Shown here one piece after another: positions 26,327-34,306 of a DNA stretch of 64,000 nt. The notes under the pieces were generated by a model. That model worked only from the letters and a program-made list of their open reading frames with translations. It ran no database searches and was not told where the DNA came from. The first letter of the stretch is position 1, and each line of letters starts with the position of its first letter. This DNA is from Ga0077530 sp035565975 (GTDB lineage: Bacteria; Pseudomonadota; Alphaproteobacteria; Rhizobiales; Hyphomicrobiaceae), in the NCBI GenBank assembly GCA_035565975.1, contig DATMRT010000045.1, positions 100,509-164,508 on the forward strand, given 5' to 3'. The position numbers and the translations under genes are program-made.

Positions 26327-27685
26327 ATGCTACGTCGACTTCTACTCGCTTCTACCGTTTCCATCGGTGCACTCCCCCTCACACTCACGACGGCCATCGC
26401 CGATGAGCATCCGGCCAAGCTCGCCGGCCACGTCGTCCTTCCCGCCGCCACCTTCATCGATCCTCCGGCCGATGCGCCCGCCGATCTGAAACTCTCCGGC
26501 AAGTTTGCAACAGGGCCGAAGCGCGTCGAAGCCCCTGGCTCGGTGGAAGGCAAGTCGCGCGGTCGCCCGACCGGCCTCAAAGTTCCCTTCAAGGGCCAGC
26601 CCATACAGGGACATTCCGGCATCAAGAAGATGGCCGACGGCACGTTCTGGGTCATCACCGACAACGGCTTCGGCTCCAAGGCCAACTCGCCGGATGCCGC
26701 GCTGTTCCTCAGTCACTATCGCATGCACTGGGACAAGGGCACCATCGAACGCCTCGGCACCATCTTCCTGCATGACCCCGACAAAAAGATCCCCTTCCGC
26801 ATCGTCCACGAGGGCACGGAGAAGCGCTACCTGACGGGCGCCGATCTCGACGTCGAGGGTTTCCAGATCATCGGCGACAAGATCTGGATCGGCGAGGAGT
26901 TCGGACCCTACGTCCTGCGCCTCGACATGAACGGCAAGGTCGAAGCGCTCTTCGAGACGATGGCCGACGGCAAGCCCGTGCGCTCGCCGGATCACTATGC
27001 CGTGGTGGCTTCCAATCCCGGTGCTTCCAATCCGAGCGTCAATCTGCGCCGCTCCAAGGGTTACGAAGGCTTCGCCGCCTCGAAGGACGGCAAGTTCATC
27101 TACGGCCTGCTCGAAGGCCCGCTCTGGGACGCCGACAAGAAGGACTGGGAGAGCGTCGACGGCAAGACCGTGCTGCGCATTCTGGAGTTCTCGGTCGCCG
27201 ACGAGAAGTGGACGGGACGGCACTGGAAATATCTGCTCGAGCCCGGCGCGAGCGCCATCGGCGACTTCAACATGATCGACGCCACGACGGCGCTCGTCAT
27301 CGAGCGTGACGACAAGGAAGGCACGGCGGACAAGGCCTGCCCCGAAGGCAAGAAGGCCGCCGATTGCTTCGACGACATCGCCAAGTTCAAGCGCATCGTG
27401 AAGATCGAGATGTCGGACGCCAATGCAGGCAACGCCGTGCGCAAGATCGGCCACATCGATCTGATGAAGATCCAGGATCCGGATAAGAAGGCGCGCAAGC
27501 CGCTCAACGGCGGCGTCCTCACCTTCCCCTTCTTCACGATCGAGAACGTCGACGTCGTCGATGCGACCCACATCATCGTCGGCAATGACAACAACCTGCC
27601 GTTCTCATCGAGCCGCGAGCCCAACAAGGTCGACGACAACGAGTTCGTCCTGCTCGAGGTCGGATCGCTGCTCAAGGCGAAGTAG
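26327..27685 (+). CDS. Exported esterase-like phytase-domain protein
   Basis: A 452-residue protein. A signal peptide covers about residues 1-25 (ending TAIADE). The rest is a phytase-like beta-propeller domain of the kind named esterase-like activity of phytase: KGQPIQGHSGIKKMADGTFW, ITDNGFGSK, LTGADLDVEGFQIIGDKIWI, GEEFGPYVLRLD, NRxGYEGFA-like RRSKGYEGFAASKDGKFI, and IVGNDNNLPFSSSR. It should act in the periplasm on phosphate esters or other esters. AATAGGAGACTGCA before the ATG is a good ribosome binding site. A hairpin follows the stop codon. Confidence 0.9.
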   Translation: MLRRLLLASTVSIGALPLTLTTAIADEHPAKLAGHVVLPAATFIDPPADAPADLKLSGKFATGPKRVEAPGSVEGKSRGRPTGLKVPFKGQPIQGHSGIKKMADGTFWVITDNGFGSKANSPDAALFLSHYRMHWDKGTIERLGTIFLHDPDKKIPFRIVHEGTEKRYLTGADLDVEGFQIIGDKIWIGEEFGPYVLRLDMNGKVEALFETMADGKPVRSPDHYAVVASNPGASNPSVNLRRSKGYEGFAASKDGKFIYGLLEGPLWDADKKDWESVDGKTVLRILEFSVADEKWTGRHWKYLLEPGASAIGDFNMIDATTALVIERDDKEGTADKACPEGKKAADCFDDIAKFKRIVKIEMSDANAGNAVRKIGHIDLMKIQDPDKKARKPLNGGVLTFPFFTIENVDVVDATHIIVGNDNNLPFSSSREPNKVDDNEFVLLEVGSLLKAK

Positions 27686-27718
27686 AAATTCTCGACCAAG
27701 GGATTGCTGGTTGAGTTC

Positions 27719-27748
27719 GGGGCGGCCGCTCAATGGAGCGGCCGCCCC
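27719..27748. terminator. Perfect 12-bp hairpin between convergent genes
   Basis: GGGGCGGCCGCT, loop CAATGG, AGCGGCCGCCCC. It lies between the 3' ends of the phytase-like gene and the Bug receptor gene and probably ends transcription from both sides, though it lacks a T-tract. Confidence 0.6.
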
Positions 27749-27756
27749 GCTTGCCT

Positions 27757-28740
27757 CTATTGTTTCGGCTTGAACCCGGAAGCCTTGATAGAGGGCTTCC
27801 AAAGCTCGGAGTCGTGCTTCTGAATGCGCATGAGCTCTTCGGGCGTGGTCCCGGTCGCGTAGAGGCCGAGCTTGAGCAAATGCGCCTGGACGTCGGGCTT
27901 CCGGACAGCCTCGACGACGACCTTGTTGAGGCGCGTGATCGTGTCACGCGGCGTCTTGGCCGGCACGTACATGGCGTACCAGGCCGTGCCCTGGATGTCG
28001 TAGCCTTCCTGCTTGAAGGTCGGGACATTGGGCAGCAGCGGCGAGCGCTTGTCGTCGGTTGTGGCGAGAACACGAACTTTTCCGGCCTTGTGCATCTCGA
28101 GCACATCCGACGTCGTGGTGAAGACCATCGTGATCTGCCCGCCAACGAGATCCGTCATCGCCGGTGCCGATCCTCGGTAGCCGACGTGGCGCAGATCGGC
28201 GCCGATGGCGCGCGCAAACGTCACCGCAAAAAAGTGCGGCAGCGTGCCCGCTCCCGGTGTGCCGTAGTTGCCCGCGTCAGGATTGGCTTTGAGCCACGCG
28301 ACGAGTTCCTTGAGGTTCTTTGCCGGGACCTGCGGTCCTACGGCCAGCGCGAACTCGAACTTCGCGACCTGCGACAGCGGCTCGAGATCGGTGAACGGCT
28401 CGTAGCTGAGCGGCTCGTAGACGTGCTGGTAGATGGCGACGGGCGCAATCGGCGTGATCAGGATCGTGTCGCCATCGGGCGCTGCCTTCGCAACCGACTC
28501 GACGCCAAGGCGGCCGGCCGCGCCCGTCTTGTTCTCAACGATGACGGGGCGTTTGATCGCCTCGCGCATGTGCTCTCCGATGATACGCGCAAGCGCATCG
28601 CCGGAGCCGCCCGCGCCGAAGGGGAAGACGATACGGATCGGCGCTGCGCCGATCTGGGCTTGGATCTGCGGTGCCGCCAGACCTGTGCCGGCGAGCGCCA
28701 TGCCGGACAGCACGAGCAGTCGTCGTGTGATTTTCCTCAT
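27757..28740 (-). CDS. Tripartite tricarboxylate transporter receptor (Bug/TctC family), orphan
   Basis: A 327-residue periplasmic binding protein. A signal peptide (about 1-28) precedes IRIVFPFGAGGSGDALARII, the typical Bug opening, followed by RPVIVENKTGAAGRLG and NYGTPGAGTLPHFF. GGGAGGAAGCACAC before the ATG is a strong ribosome binding site. It starts 43 bp after the sulfatase gene on the same strand, so the two probably form an operon, but there are no TctA/TctB membrane genes here. It may feed a transporter encoded elsewhere or act as a sensor. The ligand may be the product or substrate of the sulfatase. Confidence 0.93.
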   Translation of the reverse strand: MRKITRRLLVLSGMALAGTGLAAPQIQAQIGAAPIRIVFPFGAGGSGDALARIIGEHMREAIKRPVIVENKTGAAGRLGVESVAKAAPDGDTILITPIAPVAIYQHVYEPLSYEPFTDLEPLSQVAKFEFALAVGPQVPAKNLKELVAWLKANPDAGNYGTPGAGTLPHFFAVTFARAIGADLRHVGYRGSAPAMTDLVGGQITMVFTTTSDVLEMHKAGKVRVLATTDDKRSPLLPNVPTFKQEGYDIQGTAWYAMYVPAKTPRDTITRLNKVVVEAVRKPDVQAHLLKLGLYATGTTPEELMRIQKHDSELWKPSIKASGFKPKQ

Positions 28741-28783
28741 GTGTGCTTCCTCCCTTGTTACGTTTCTGAGATCGGCAACCTGT

Positions 28784-30430
28784 TCACGTCTTGTCGCCGA
28801 GGTACTTGCTCCAGAGTTCCTCCGGCACGTCGCTTTCGTCCCACACGCCGATGAGAATGCCGCGTGCCTGGGACTTCCCTCGCATGTTGCGGATCTCGGC
28901 ATCGGACCGCGCCGTGCGCTGCGAGACGCGCAAAGCCCATTGCGCAAGCACGTCCGCGAACCGCTCGCGCTCGGCTTCGTATGCCGGATCGGCGCCGAGA
29001 TCGCGGAACTCGTTGGGGTCGGTCTCGAGGTCGTAGAGCATGGGCCTGAAACCAACCGCGTGTACGTACTTCCAGCGCTCATCCGCGACCATGAAGAGAC
29101 GCGCACGCGAAGGTTCGATGCCGAGCGCCGCGCTCACAGGCAGGATCGAGTAGTCGTACTCGCTGAAAACGTGTTCGCGCCATTGAGCCGGCGGCGTACC
29201 GCGCAGCAAAGGCATGAGCGAGCGCCCTTCCAGACGATGCGATTGCTGCGCCGGATCGCCGCCAAGCGCTTCGAGGAATGTCGGCACGAGATCGATGGTT
29301 TCAACGAGCGCATCCGACACCGTGTTGCGCGCCGCATCTGCGGAAACGGAAGGATCGGCGATGATCAGCGGCACTTTGGCGGAAGGATCGTGGAAGAGAT
29401 CCTTCTCGCCCATCCAGTGATCGCCGAGATAGTCGCCGTGGTCCGATGTGAACGCGATGAGCGTGTTATCCAGCAGCCCACGATCTTCCATGAACTTGAA
29501 CAGCAGACCGAGCTGGTCGTCGATCTGCTTGATGAGACCCATGTAGACGGGGATCACCTCCTCGCGCACTTCCTCGCGCGCGAAGGTGTTCGACACACGC
29601 AGATTCATGAAGGCGCGATAGACCGGATGCGGGTCGCGCCGCTCCTCCTCCGAGCGTACGACCGGCAGCACATCCTCTGGGCCGTACATGCTGTTGTAGG
29701 GCGCGGGCGCAATGTAGGGCCAGTGCGGCTTGATGTAGGATAGATGGAGGCACCAGGGGCGATCGCCGGCCTCGGTCATGAAGTCCATGGCGCGACGCGT
29801 CATGTAGGGCGTCTCGGAATCCTCCTCGCTCACACGCGCCGGCTTGCGCGCGTGCCGCATCGCCCAGCCCGAAGCCAGCGCATTGCCGTCGCCGTCAGCG
29901 GCATTGGCCCAGTCGTGCCAGGGATTGTCGCCGCCGTAGCCCTTGTCGTTGAGATACTGGTTGTATCGGGGGATCTGCGGATCGTAGCGGCCATTGGGGC
30001 CGACAGCGTGAAGGCCGTCGTCGCGCTCGTAGGGATCGAAGCCGCATTCCGAGACGCGCACGCCGATGATCGAGTCGGGATCGATGCCGAGGCGCTGCAT
30101 ACCCTCGACGTCGGCGCGCATATGCGTCTTGCCGACGAGCGCCGCCTGCACGCCGAGCGGACGCAGGTAATCGCCGAGCGTCATCTCGCCGACCTTGAGC
30201 GGGATGCCGTTCCAGCTCGCGCCGTGCGAGTGCACGTAGCGACCCGTGTAAAAGCTCATGCGCGAGGCGCCGCATACGGGCGACTGCACGTAGGCACGCG
30301 TGAAGCGCACGCCGCGCGCGGCAAGGGCATCGATGTTGGGTGTCTTCAGGCGCGGATGGCCATAGCAGGACAGATAGTCCCAGCGCAGCTGATCGCACAT
30401 GATGAAGAGGACATTGCGTACGTCGCCCAT
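28784..30430 (-). CDS. Sulfatase / phosphonate monoester hydrolase family enzyme
   Basis: A 548-residue alkaline-phosphatase-fold enzyme. The opening NVLFIMCDQLRWDYLSCYGH carries the first metal Asp (13). VQSPVCGASRMSFYTGRY holds the C-x-A-x-R sulfatase signature (Cys53, Arg57), where Cys is converted to formylglycine. Further metal-site residues are in FTSDHGDYLGDHWMGEKDLF. The PVCGxSRMSFYTGRY form is like that of rhizobial phosphonate monoester hydrolases and related arylsulfatases. There is no signal peptide, so it acts in the cytoplasm. It is followed by a Bug receptor gene and is divergent from an IclR regulator. Confidence 0.92.
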   Translation of the reverse strand: MGDVRNVLFIMCDQLRWDYLSCYGHPRLKTPNIDALAARGVRFTRAYVQSPVCGASRMSFYTGRYVHSHGASWNGIPLKVGEMTLGDYLRPLGVQAALVGKTHMRADVEGMQRLGIDPDSIIGVRVSECGFDPYERDDGLHAVGPNGRYDPQIPRYNQYLNDKGYGGDNPWHDWANAADGDGNALASGWAMRHARKPARVSEEDSETPYMTRRAMDFMTEAGDRPWCLHLSYIKPHWPYIAPAPYNSMYGPEDVLPVVRSEEERRDPHPVYRAFMNLRVSNTFAREEVREEVIPVYMGLIKQIDDQLGLLFKFMEDRGLLDNTLIAFTSDHGDYLGDHWMGEKDLFHDPSAKVPLIIADPSVSADAARNTVSDALVETIDLVPTFLEALGGDPAQQSHRLEGRSLMPLLRGTPPAQWREHVFSEYDYSILPVSAALGIEPSRARLFMVADERWKYVHAVGFRPMLYDLETDPNEFRDLGADPAYEAERERFADVLAQWALRVSQRTARSDAEIRNMRGKSQARGILIGVWDESDVPEELWSKYLGDKT

Positions 30431-30506
30431 GGCAGACCTGCCTGCGCCTTTCGTGGGTTTTGAAGTTCACGCACTCCTCTGAGCCGCGCAAACCGGATTT
30501 ACAGCA

Positions 30507-30525
30507 CGTGCCGCTCTGCGGCACG
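30507..30525. promoter_or_regulatory. 19-bp perfect palindrome in the sulfatase/iclR divergent promoter
   Basis: CGTGCCGC-TCT-GCGGCACG, perfect 8-bp arms, ending 7 nt before the IclR start codon and 76 nt from the sulfatase start. Its size and position fit an operator for the IclR-type regulator controlling itself and the divergent operon; this is inference. Confidence 0.6.
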
Positions 30526-30532
30526 ATAAGAC

Positions 30533-31318
30533 ATGAAGCGCGCGCTGGAAAACCGCTCCCTGGACCGTGGCCTTACCATCCTCGAGTGCCTCTCGGCCGA
30601 GGGTGCCACCAGCCTGCAGGGTCTGCACGCGGCGACCGGGCTCGCCAAGTCGACGGTGCGTCGCCTTCTCTCGACGCTCGTGCAGCGCAAGATCGTGCGC
30701 CGCAGCCTCGCCGACGGCCTGTATCGCACGAACATCGCCATGCCTGCTTACGGCCGTGCGCCGCTGCCGCACGACGAAGGCTGGCTCGTCGACCGGGCGC
30801 TCCCGCACATGATCGAACTCACGCAGGCCGTGGGCTGGGCCTGCGATCTGCACATCTTCGAGCGCACGCGCGGACGCATCATCGAATCGACGCGCCCCCT
30901 CAGCCCTTTCTTCCAGTATCAGCGGCCCATTGACCTACAGGTATCGGCGTTCGGATCGGCGGGTGGACTTGCCGTTCTATCGACGTGGCCGGAAGCGGAG
31001 GTGCTGGCGCTGGTGAAGGAGATCGGCAATGACCCCCTCTGGGGCCTGAAGCGCGCGGGATTGGACCAGTCGGGTCTGCTCATGACGCTGAGGCAAGTGC
31101 GAAAGCGGGGCTACGCGACGCGCCCGAAGGACTATCGCGGCGAGACGGCTTTCGCGACCACTCTCAATGTCATTGCCTGCCCGATCGTCCAGCGGGACGT
31201 CACCGTCGGCGCTCTCGCCCTTCTGTGGCCGCGCGGCTATCTCTCGACCGCGCGGTTCGCCGAGTTGCATCTGCGGGAGTTGCAGGCGACCGTTGGTGGG
31301 ATTTCAGGGGGGCTTTGA
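30533..31318 (+). CDS. IclR family transcriptional regulator
   Basis: A 261-residue protein. The winged helix-turn-helix (about 5-65) shows SLDRGLTILECLSAEG, LHAATGLAKSTVRRLLSTL and then RRSLADGLYR. The IclR effector domain follows, with VGWACDLHIFERTRGRIIES and DYRGETAFATTLNVIACPIV. Such regulators bind small aromatic or carboxylic effectors. It is divergent from the sulfatase-Bug receptor pair, and a 19-bp palindrome sits just before its start codon. It probably controls the use of the sulfatase's substrate. Confidence 0.93.
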   Translation: MKRALENRSLDRGLTILECLSAEGATSLQGLHAATGLAKSTVRRLLSTLVQRKIVRRSLADGLYRTNIAMPAYGRAPLPHDEGWLVDRALPHMIELTQAVGWACDLHIFERTRGRIIESTRPLSPFFQYQRPIDLQVSAFGSAGGLAVLSTWPEAEVLALVKEIGNDPLWGLKRAGLDQSGLLMTLRQVRKRGYATRPKDYRGETAFATTLNVIACPIVQRDVTVGALALLWPRGYLSTARFAELHLRELQATVGGISGGL

Positions 31319-31345
31319 GACACGGCGCCGGACGAATAAGCATGG

Positions 31346-32314
31346 TCACGAGTGATAACCGAATGCGTTTCTTACGCGGAACCTGAGGCGTTGCTTCAAT
31401 CCGAATTGACATTCGTTGAAGGGGCGGATGGAGACCGGGGCAGGGTCGCTCTTCGGCAGTCGGTCGAGGATTGAGTGCCACAGATTGTACGGATGGTAGT
31501 CCGAGGTGATCTTTTCCCGTGCACTGGCAAGCTCGTATTGGCGTCGTTCCCAAAGGCGCGTTTGAATGGCGTCCTCGATCACTCTGATCGCATCGTCGGG
31601 ACGCGCGGGGTCAATGGACGCGAATGACTTCGGATTAAAGTAGTTGGCGATGTTGGGTGCGCCCCAATAGAACGGGAAGCAATTTGCCATGTAGGCGTCA
31701 GAGAGCTTTTCCGTCCAGTAGTGAGGCCAGCGGCCATTCTCAAGGACAACGTGATATTTGTGATCGGCCAGAGCGCTCAGTTTGTTCCCGCCCGTTGGCC
31801 TGACGCCTCGACCAAACCAATCAAGACGATCTCCGAAGTGTCCCTTGAGGCGCTTCATCAAGGCGAAGCGACTGCGGTGACCGGGCGTATCCTGCTTTGA
31901 GGAAACGACCGCAGATATAAGGCGCGGCTTGACGGTGATGGGGGTATCCAAGGCTTCCCGCGCGGTCAGCTCAACGAACCAATGGTGCCCGGCGGCGTAA
32001 GCCAAACGGTCTTTGCAGACGACCCTTTCATCTGGCCCGACGACGGTATGAAATTGCCGCGTGTACTCGTCTGGCAACGTTAGAAGGTCGGGAGGCTCGA
32101 CGATTGCGCAGAGCGTCCGCGTGGGCGGGCACACCAGATCATAGCGACGATCCAAAGGGCGGGTGCTTTGCGAAACGACAATGGCATCGAACGCTCCCTC
32201 AGAGGGATTATGAACAAACTCGCAGGTCTCCGTCTTATGACCGCCCGGAAAGACAAACGGCTCGAAGTAGTTCTGAGCATAGGGATCAGTCGCACTAAGC
32301 ACCGCAATGCGCAT
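31346..32314 (-). CDS. Glycosyltransferase family 10 (fucosyltransferase-like)
   Basis: About 322 residues. The C-terminal donor-binding region reads YHVVLENGRWPHYWTEKLSD, then AYMANCFPFYWGAPNIANYF and NPKSFASID, the hallmark of GT10 alpha-1,3-fucosyltransferases, where the Glu-Lys pair contacts GDP-fucose. The N-terminal half is a variable acceptor domain. There is no membrane segment. The ATG at 32314 (MRIAVLSATD) is preferred over 32344. It is a lone gene: no sugar-nucleotide or polysaccharide genes surround it, and its base composition appears somewhat lower in GC than its neighbours. It lies just downstream of the tRNA-Pro 3' end, which suggests acquisition. Confidence 0.88.
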   Translation of the reverse strand: MRIAVLSATDPYAQNYFEPFVFPGGHKTETCEFVHNPSEGAFDAIVVSQSTRPLDRRYDLVCPPTRTLCAIVEPPDLLTLPDEYTRQFHTVVGPDERVVCKDRLAYAAGHHWFVELTAREALDTPITVKPRLISAVVSSKQDTPGHRSRFALMKRLKGHFGDRLDWFGRGVRPTGGNKLSALADHKYHVVLENGRWPHYWTEKLSDAYMANCFPFYWGAPNIANYFNPKSFASIDPARPDDAIRVIEDAIQTRLWERRQYELASAREKITSDYHPYNLWHSILDRLPKSDPAPVSIRPFNECQFGLKQRLRFRVRNAFGYHS

Positions 32315-32480
32315 ACCGGAAAAGCCCCCTCGCAATCCACCCATTCAGCCACCGTCCGCCGCCGAAGACAAGATGGGCCTGGAGTTTCTCCGGCACCCCA
32401 CGACCATGCTTTTCCGGGTCATTTCCGGGGCGAGGACCGCGCGAAACTGACGACGATGAGTGCTAAGTCTTTGAGATACT

Positions 32481-32557
32481 TGGTCGGAGCGGGGAGATTC
32501 GAACTCCCGACCCCTTGCTCCCGAAGCAAGTGCGCTACCAGGCTGCGCTACGCTCCG
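32481..32557 (-). tRNA. tRNA-Pro (anticodon CGG)
   Basis: On the minus strand the gene reads CGGAGCG ... CGCTCCG with encoded ACCA at the 3' end (32481-32484). The D-arm has GCGCAGCCTGGTAGCGC, the anticodon stem-loop is CTTGC-TTCGGGA-GCAAG with anticodon CGG (codon CCG), and the T-arm is GGGAGTTCGAATCTCCC. All stems pair. It is 77 nt including CCA. Confidence 0.96.
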
Positions 32558-32637
32558 CCAAATATTCAGCCCGCACGCGGCGGGCTCGGGAAAACGGGCG
32601 GTCAAAGGCAGAATTCGCCCGCCGCGCGTCGCCTGCC

Positions 32638-32680
32638 TTATGCCTTTCGGCTTGACGTTATGTCAACCCCAGCCCTATAG
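32638..32680. promoter_or_regulatory. Back-to-back promoters for rpmB (+) and tRNA-Pro (-)
   Basis: TTGACGTTATGTCAA at 32652-32666 is a palindrome that carries a -35 hexamer on each strand. On the plus strand TTGACG is followed after 17 nt by CTATAG (32675-32680), upstream of rpmB. On the minus strand TTGACA (32666-32661) is followed after 17 nt by a weak GCATAA (32643-32638), upstream of tRNA-Pro. The plus promoter is convincing, the minus one less so. Confidence 0.55.
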
Positions 32681-32812
32681 AAGCCGCCACACGCTCCGCC
32701 AGTGCGCCCCGGGCGCCGCCGCGCGGAGCCTTCTTTCATTGAAGAGGCCGATTGTGGCTGCCGGCATGGGCTGGCGCCCTGACGCGGTCTCAAAGAGGCC
32801 AGGGAGCATATC

Positions 32813-33103
32813 ATGACGAGGCGCTGTGAGCTGACCGGCAAACTGCCGATGTCGGGGAACCTCAGGAGCCACGCCGAGAACAAGACGCGCCGGGTCTTCC
32901 GGCCGAACCTCTGCGACGTGACGCTCATGAGCGAGACGCTGAAGCGCAAGGTGCGCCTGCGGGTGAGTGCTCACGCGCTCAAGTCCATCGAGCACCGCGG
33001 CGGCCTTGACGCCTATCTGGCGAAGGCCAAGGACGGCGAGCTTTCCGATCGCTGCCGCAAGCTTAAGCGCGAGATCGAGAAGGCAGCCGCACCCGCGGCC
33101 TGA
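32813..33103 (+). CDS. rpmB: 50S ribosomal protein L28
   Basis: A 96-residue bL28. The N-terminus MTRRCELTGKLPMSGNLRSH, then NKTRRVFRPNL and LRVSAHALKSIEHRGGLDAYL are typical of the alphaproteobacterial form, which lacks the zinc-binding cysteines. It is part of the large ribosomal subunit. GGCCAGGGAGCATATC precedes the ATG. A promoter is seen about 130 bp upstream, leaving a leader of roughly 125 nt with no recognised riboswitch. A strong terminator follows. Confidence 0.97.
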   Translation: MTRRCELTGKLPMSGNLRSHAENKTRRVFRPNLCDVTLMSETLKRKVRLRVSAHALKSIEHRGGLDAYLAKAKDGELSDRCRKLKREIEKAAAPAA

Positions 33104-33125
33104 TCGCTGAGAACGGGATTTCCCG

Positions 33126-33157
33126 AAACGGCGGCCGGTTTGGCCGCCGTTTTTTGT
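33126..33157. terminator. Terminator between rpmB and the Sel1 gene
   Basis: ACGGCGGCC, loop GGTTT, GGCCGCCGT followed by TTTTT. On the other strand the stem is followed by TTTCGGG, so it mainly serves rpmB but may also help stop the convergent gene. Confidence 0.88.
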
Positions 33158-33169
33158 TTGAGCGGCCTC

Positions 33170-34306
33170 TTAGTTGATCAGCGACTGCTCGCGCCACGCG
33201 AAGGCGGCCTGCTCAGCCTTGAGCCGATCGGCGTTCGAAAGCTTCTTCGCAATCTCGTCGAGAGAGGGATCCTCGATGCCCGCCGCCTTGGCGACGAGGT
33301 GCCACTTCACGGCCTCGACGATATTCATCTCGACGCCGGCGCCGTGCGCGAGACAGCGCGCGTAGCGGTTCTGCGCAACCGCATTGCCCTTTTCGGCGGC
33401 GACCTTGAAGTAGTACGCACCGCGGGCCTCATCGGGCGCGACGCCGTGCCCCTTGAAGAGCAGGATGCCGTACTCGACCTCCGCCTCGGTGTAGCCAGCG
33501 ATCGCCGCCCGTCCGATCCAGCGCCCTGCCTCGAAGATGTTGGCCGTTGTGCCGGTACCTGTCGCATAGAGCGTGCCGAGATCATACTGGGCAGCAGGGA
33601 GATTATGCTCGGCCGCGTATTCCATGAGCTGGAAGGCACGGATCGGGTTCTCGGGCTTGCCCTCGCCTGCAAGGAACAGCAGCGCGAGATTGTAGACGGC
33701 AAGCGGATTGCCTTTGCGCGCCGCCATTTCGAGATACTTGGCGCCGAGGGCCACATCCTTGGCGACGCCATTACCCTGCACGAGCATGGTGCCGACGGCG
33801 AGCGCGCCTTCGACATCGCCGAGTTCGGCCGCCTTGGCGTACCACTGAGCGGCCGTCACCTGGTTCTGCGGCACGCCGAGCCCTTCAGCATAAATACGCC
33901 CGATGAGCGTGTGCGCCTGCGGCTCGCCCTTGGCTGCCGCTTCCTCCGCGAGTTTGAGGGCCGTCAGGTACTTGCCGAGATCGAAGGCTGTATAGGCGGG
34001 ATCATCGTCGGGCTTGGTCGGCTTCTCCGTCGATTGCTCGAGCGGCTTGAGCTTGGAGGCAGATGCCGGTGCCGTCTTCACATTGCGCGCGGCACCTTTC
34101 CCCGGCGCGACCAGGACGCCCGGGACTGCCGGCGCAGCGCGCGGTGCGGCCGCAGCCGGCGCAGATTTACGCTTCGGCGGCCGCTTCTCTACAGGCTCCG
34201 GCGTGATCGTCTGGCTCCAGCTACTCGTCTGCGCGGACGCCATCGCTGGAGCGAGAATAACCGCGAGCAATGCCGCGGCCGCCGTGTGCGCGAGCCGCAT
34301 CCTCAT
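33170..34306 (-). CDS. Exported Sel1-repeat (SLR) protein
   Basis: About 378 residues from the ATG at 34306. A signal peptide ends at SAQ (about residue 25). A Pro/Ala/Lys-rich linker runs to about 100, and then about six Sel1-like repeats follow, each with the A-x-x-WYxKAAxxG pattern, for example GLGVPQNQVTAAQWYAKAAE, AVGTMLVQGNGVAKDVALGA and FKGHGVAPDEARGAYYFKVA. Such repeats form helical scaffolds for protein contacts, here in the periplasm. The start codon overlaps the stop codon of the ThiE-like gene (ATGA), so translation is coupled. The partner is unknown. Confidence 0.88.
   Translation of the reverse strand: MRMRLAHTAAAALLAVILAPAMASAQTSSWSQTITPEPVEKRPPKRKSAPAAAAPRAAPAVPGVLVAPGKGAARNVKTAPASASKLKPLEQSTEKPTKPDDDPAYTAFDLGKYLTALKLAEEAAAKGEPQAHTLIGRIYAEGLGVPQNQVTAAQWYAKAAELGDVEGALAVGTMLVQGNGVAKDVALGAKYLEMAARKGNPLAVYNLALLFLAGEGKPENPIRAFQLMEYAAEHNLPAAQYDLGTLYATGTGTTANIFEAGRWIGRAAIAGYTEAEVEYGILLFKGHGVAPDEARGAYYFKVAAEKGNAVAQNRYARCLAHGAGVEMNIVEAVKWHLVAKAAGIEDPSLDEIAKKLSNADRLKAEQAAFAWREQSLIN

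Noticed and set aside
31319..32480. Attachment-site duplication of the tRNA-Pro 3' end around the fucosyltransferase gene
   Set aside because: No second copy of the tRNA end was seen on the far side of the gene, so an integrated element is not shown.
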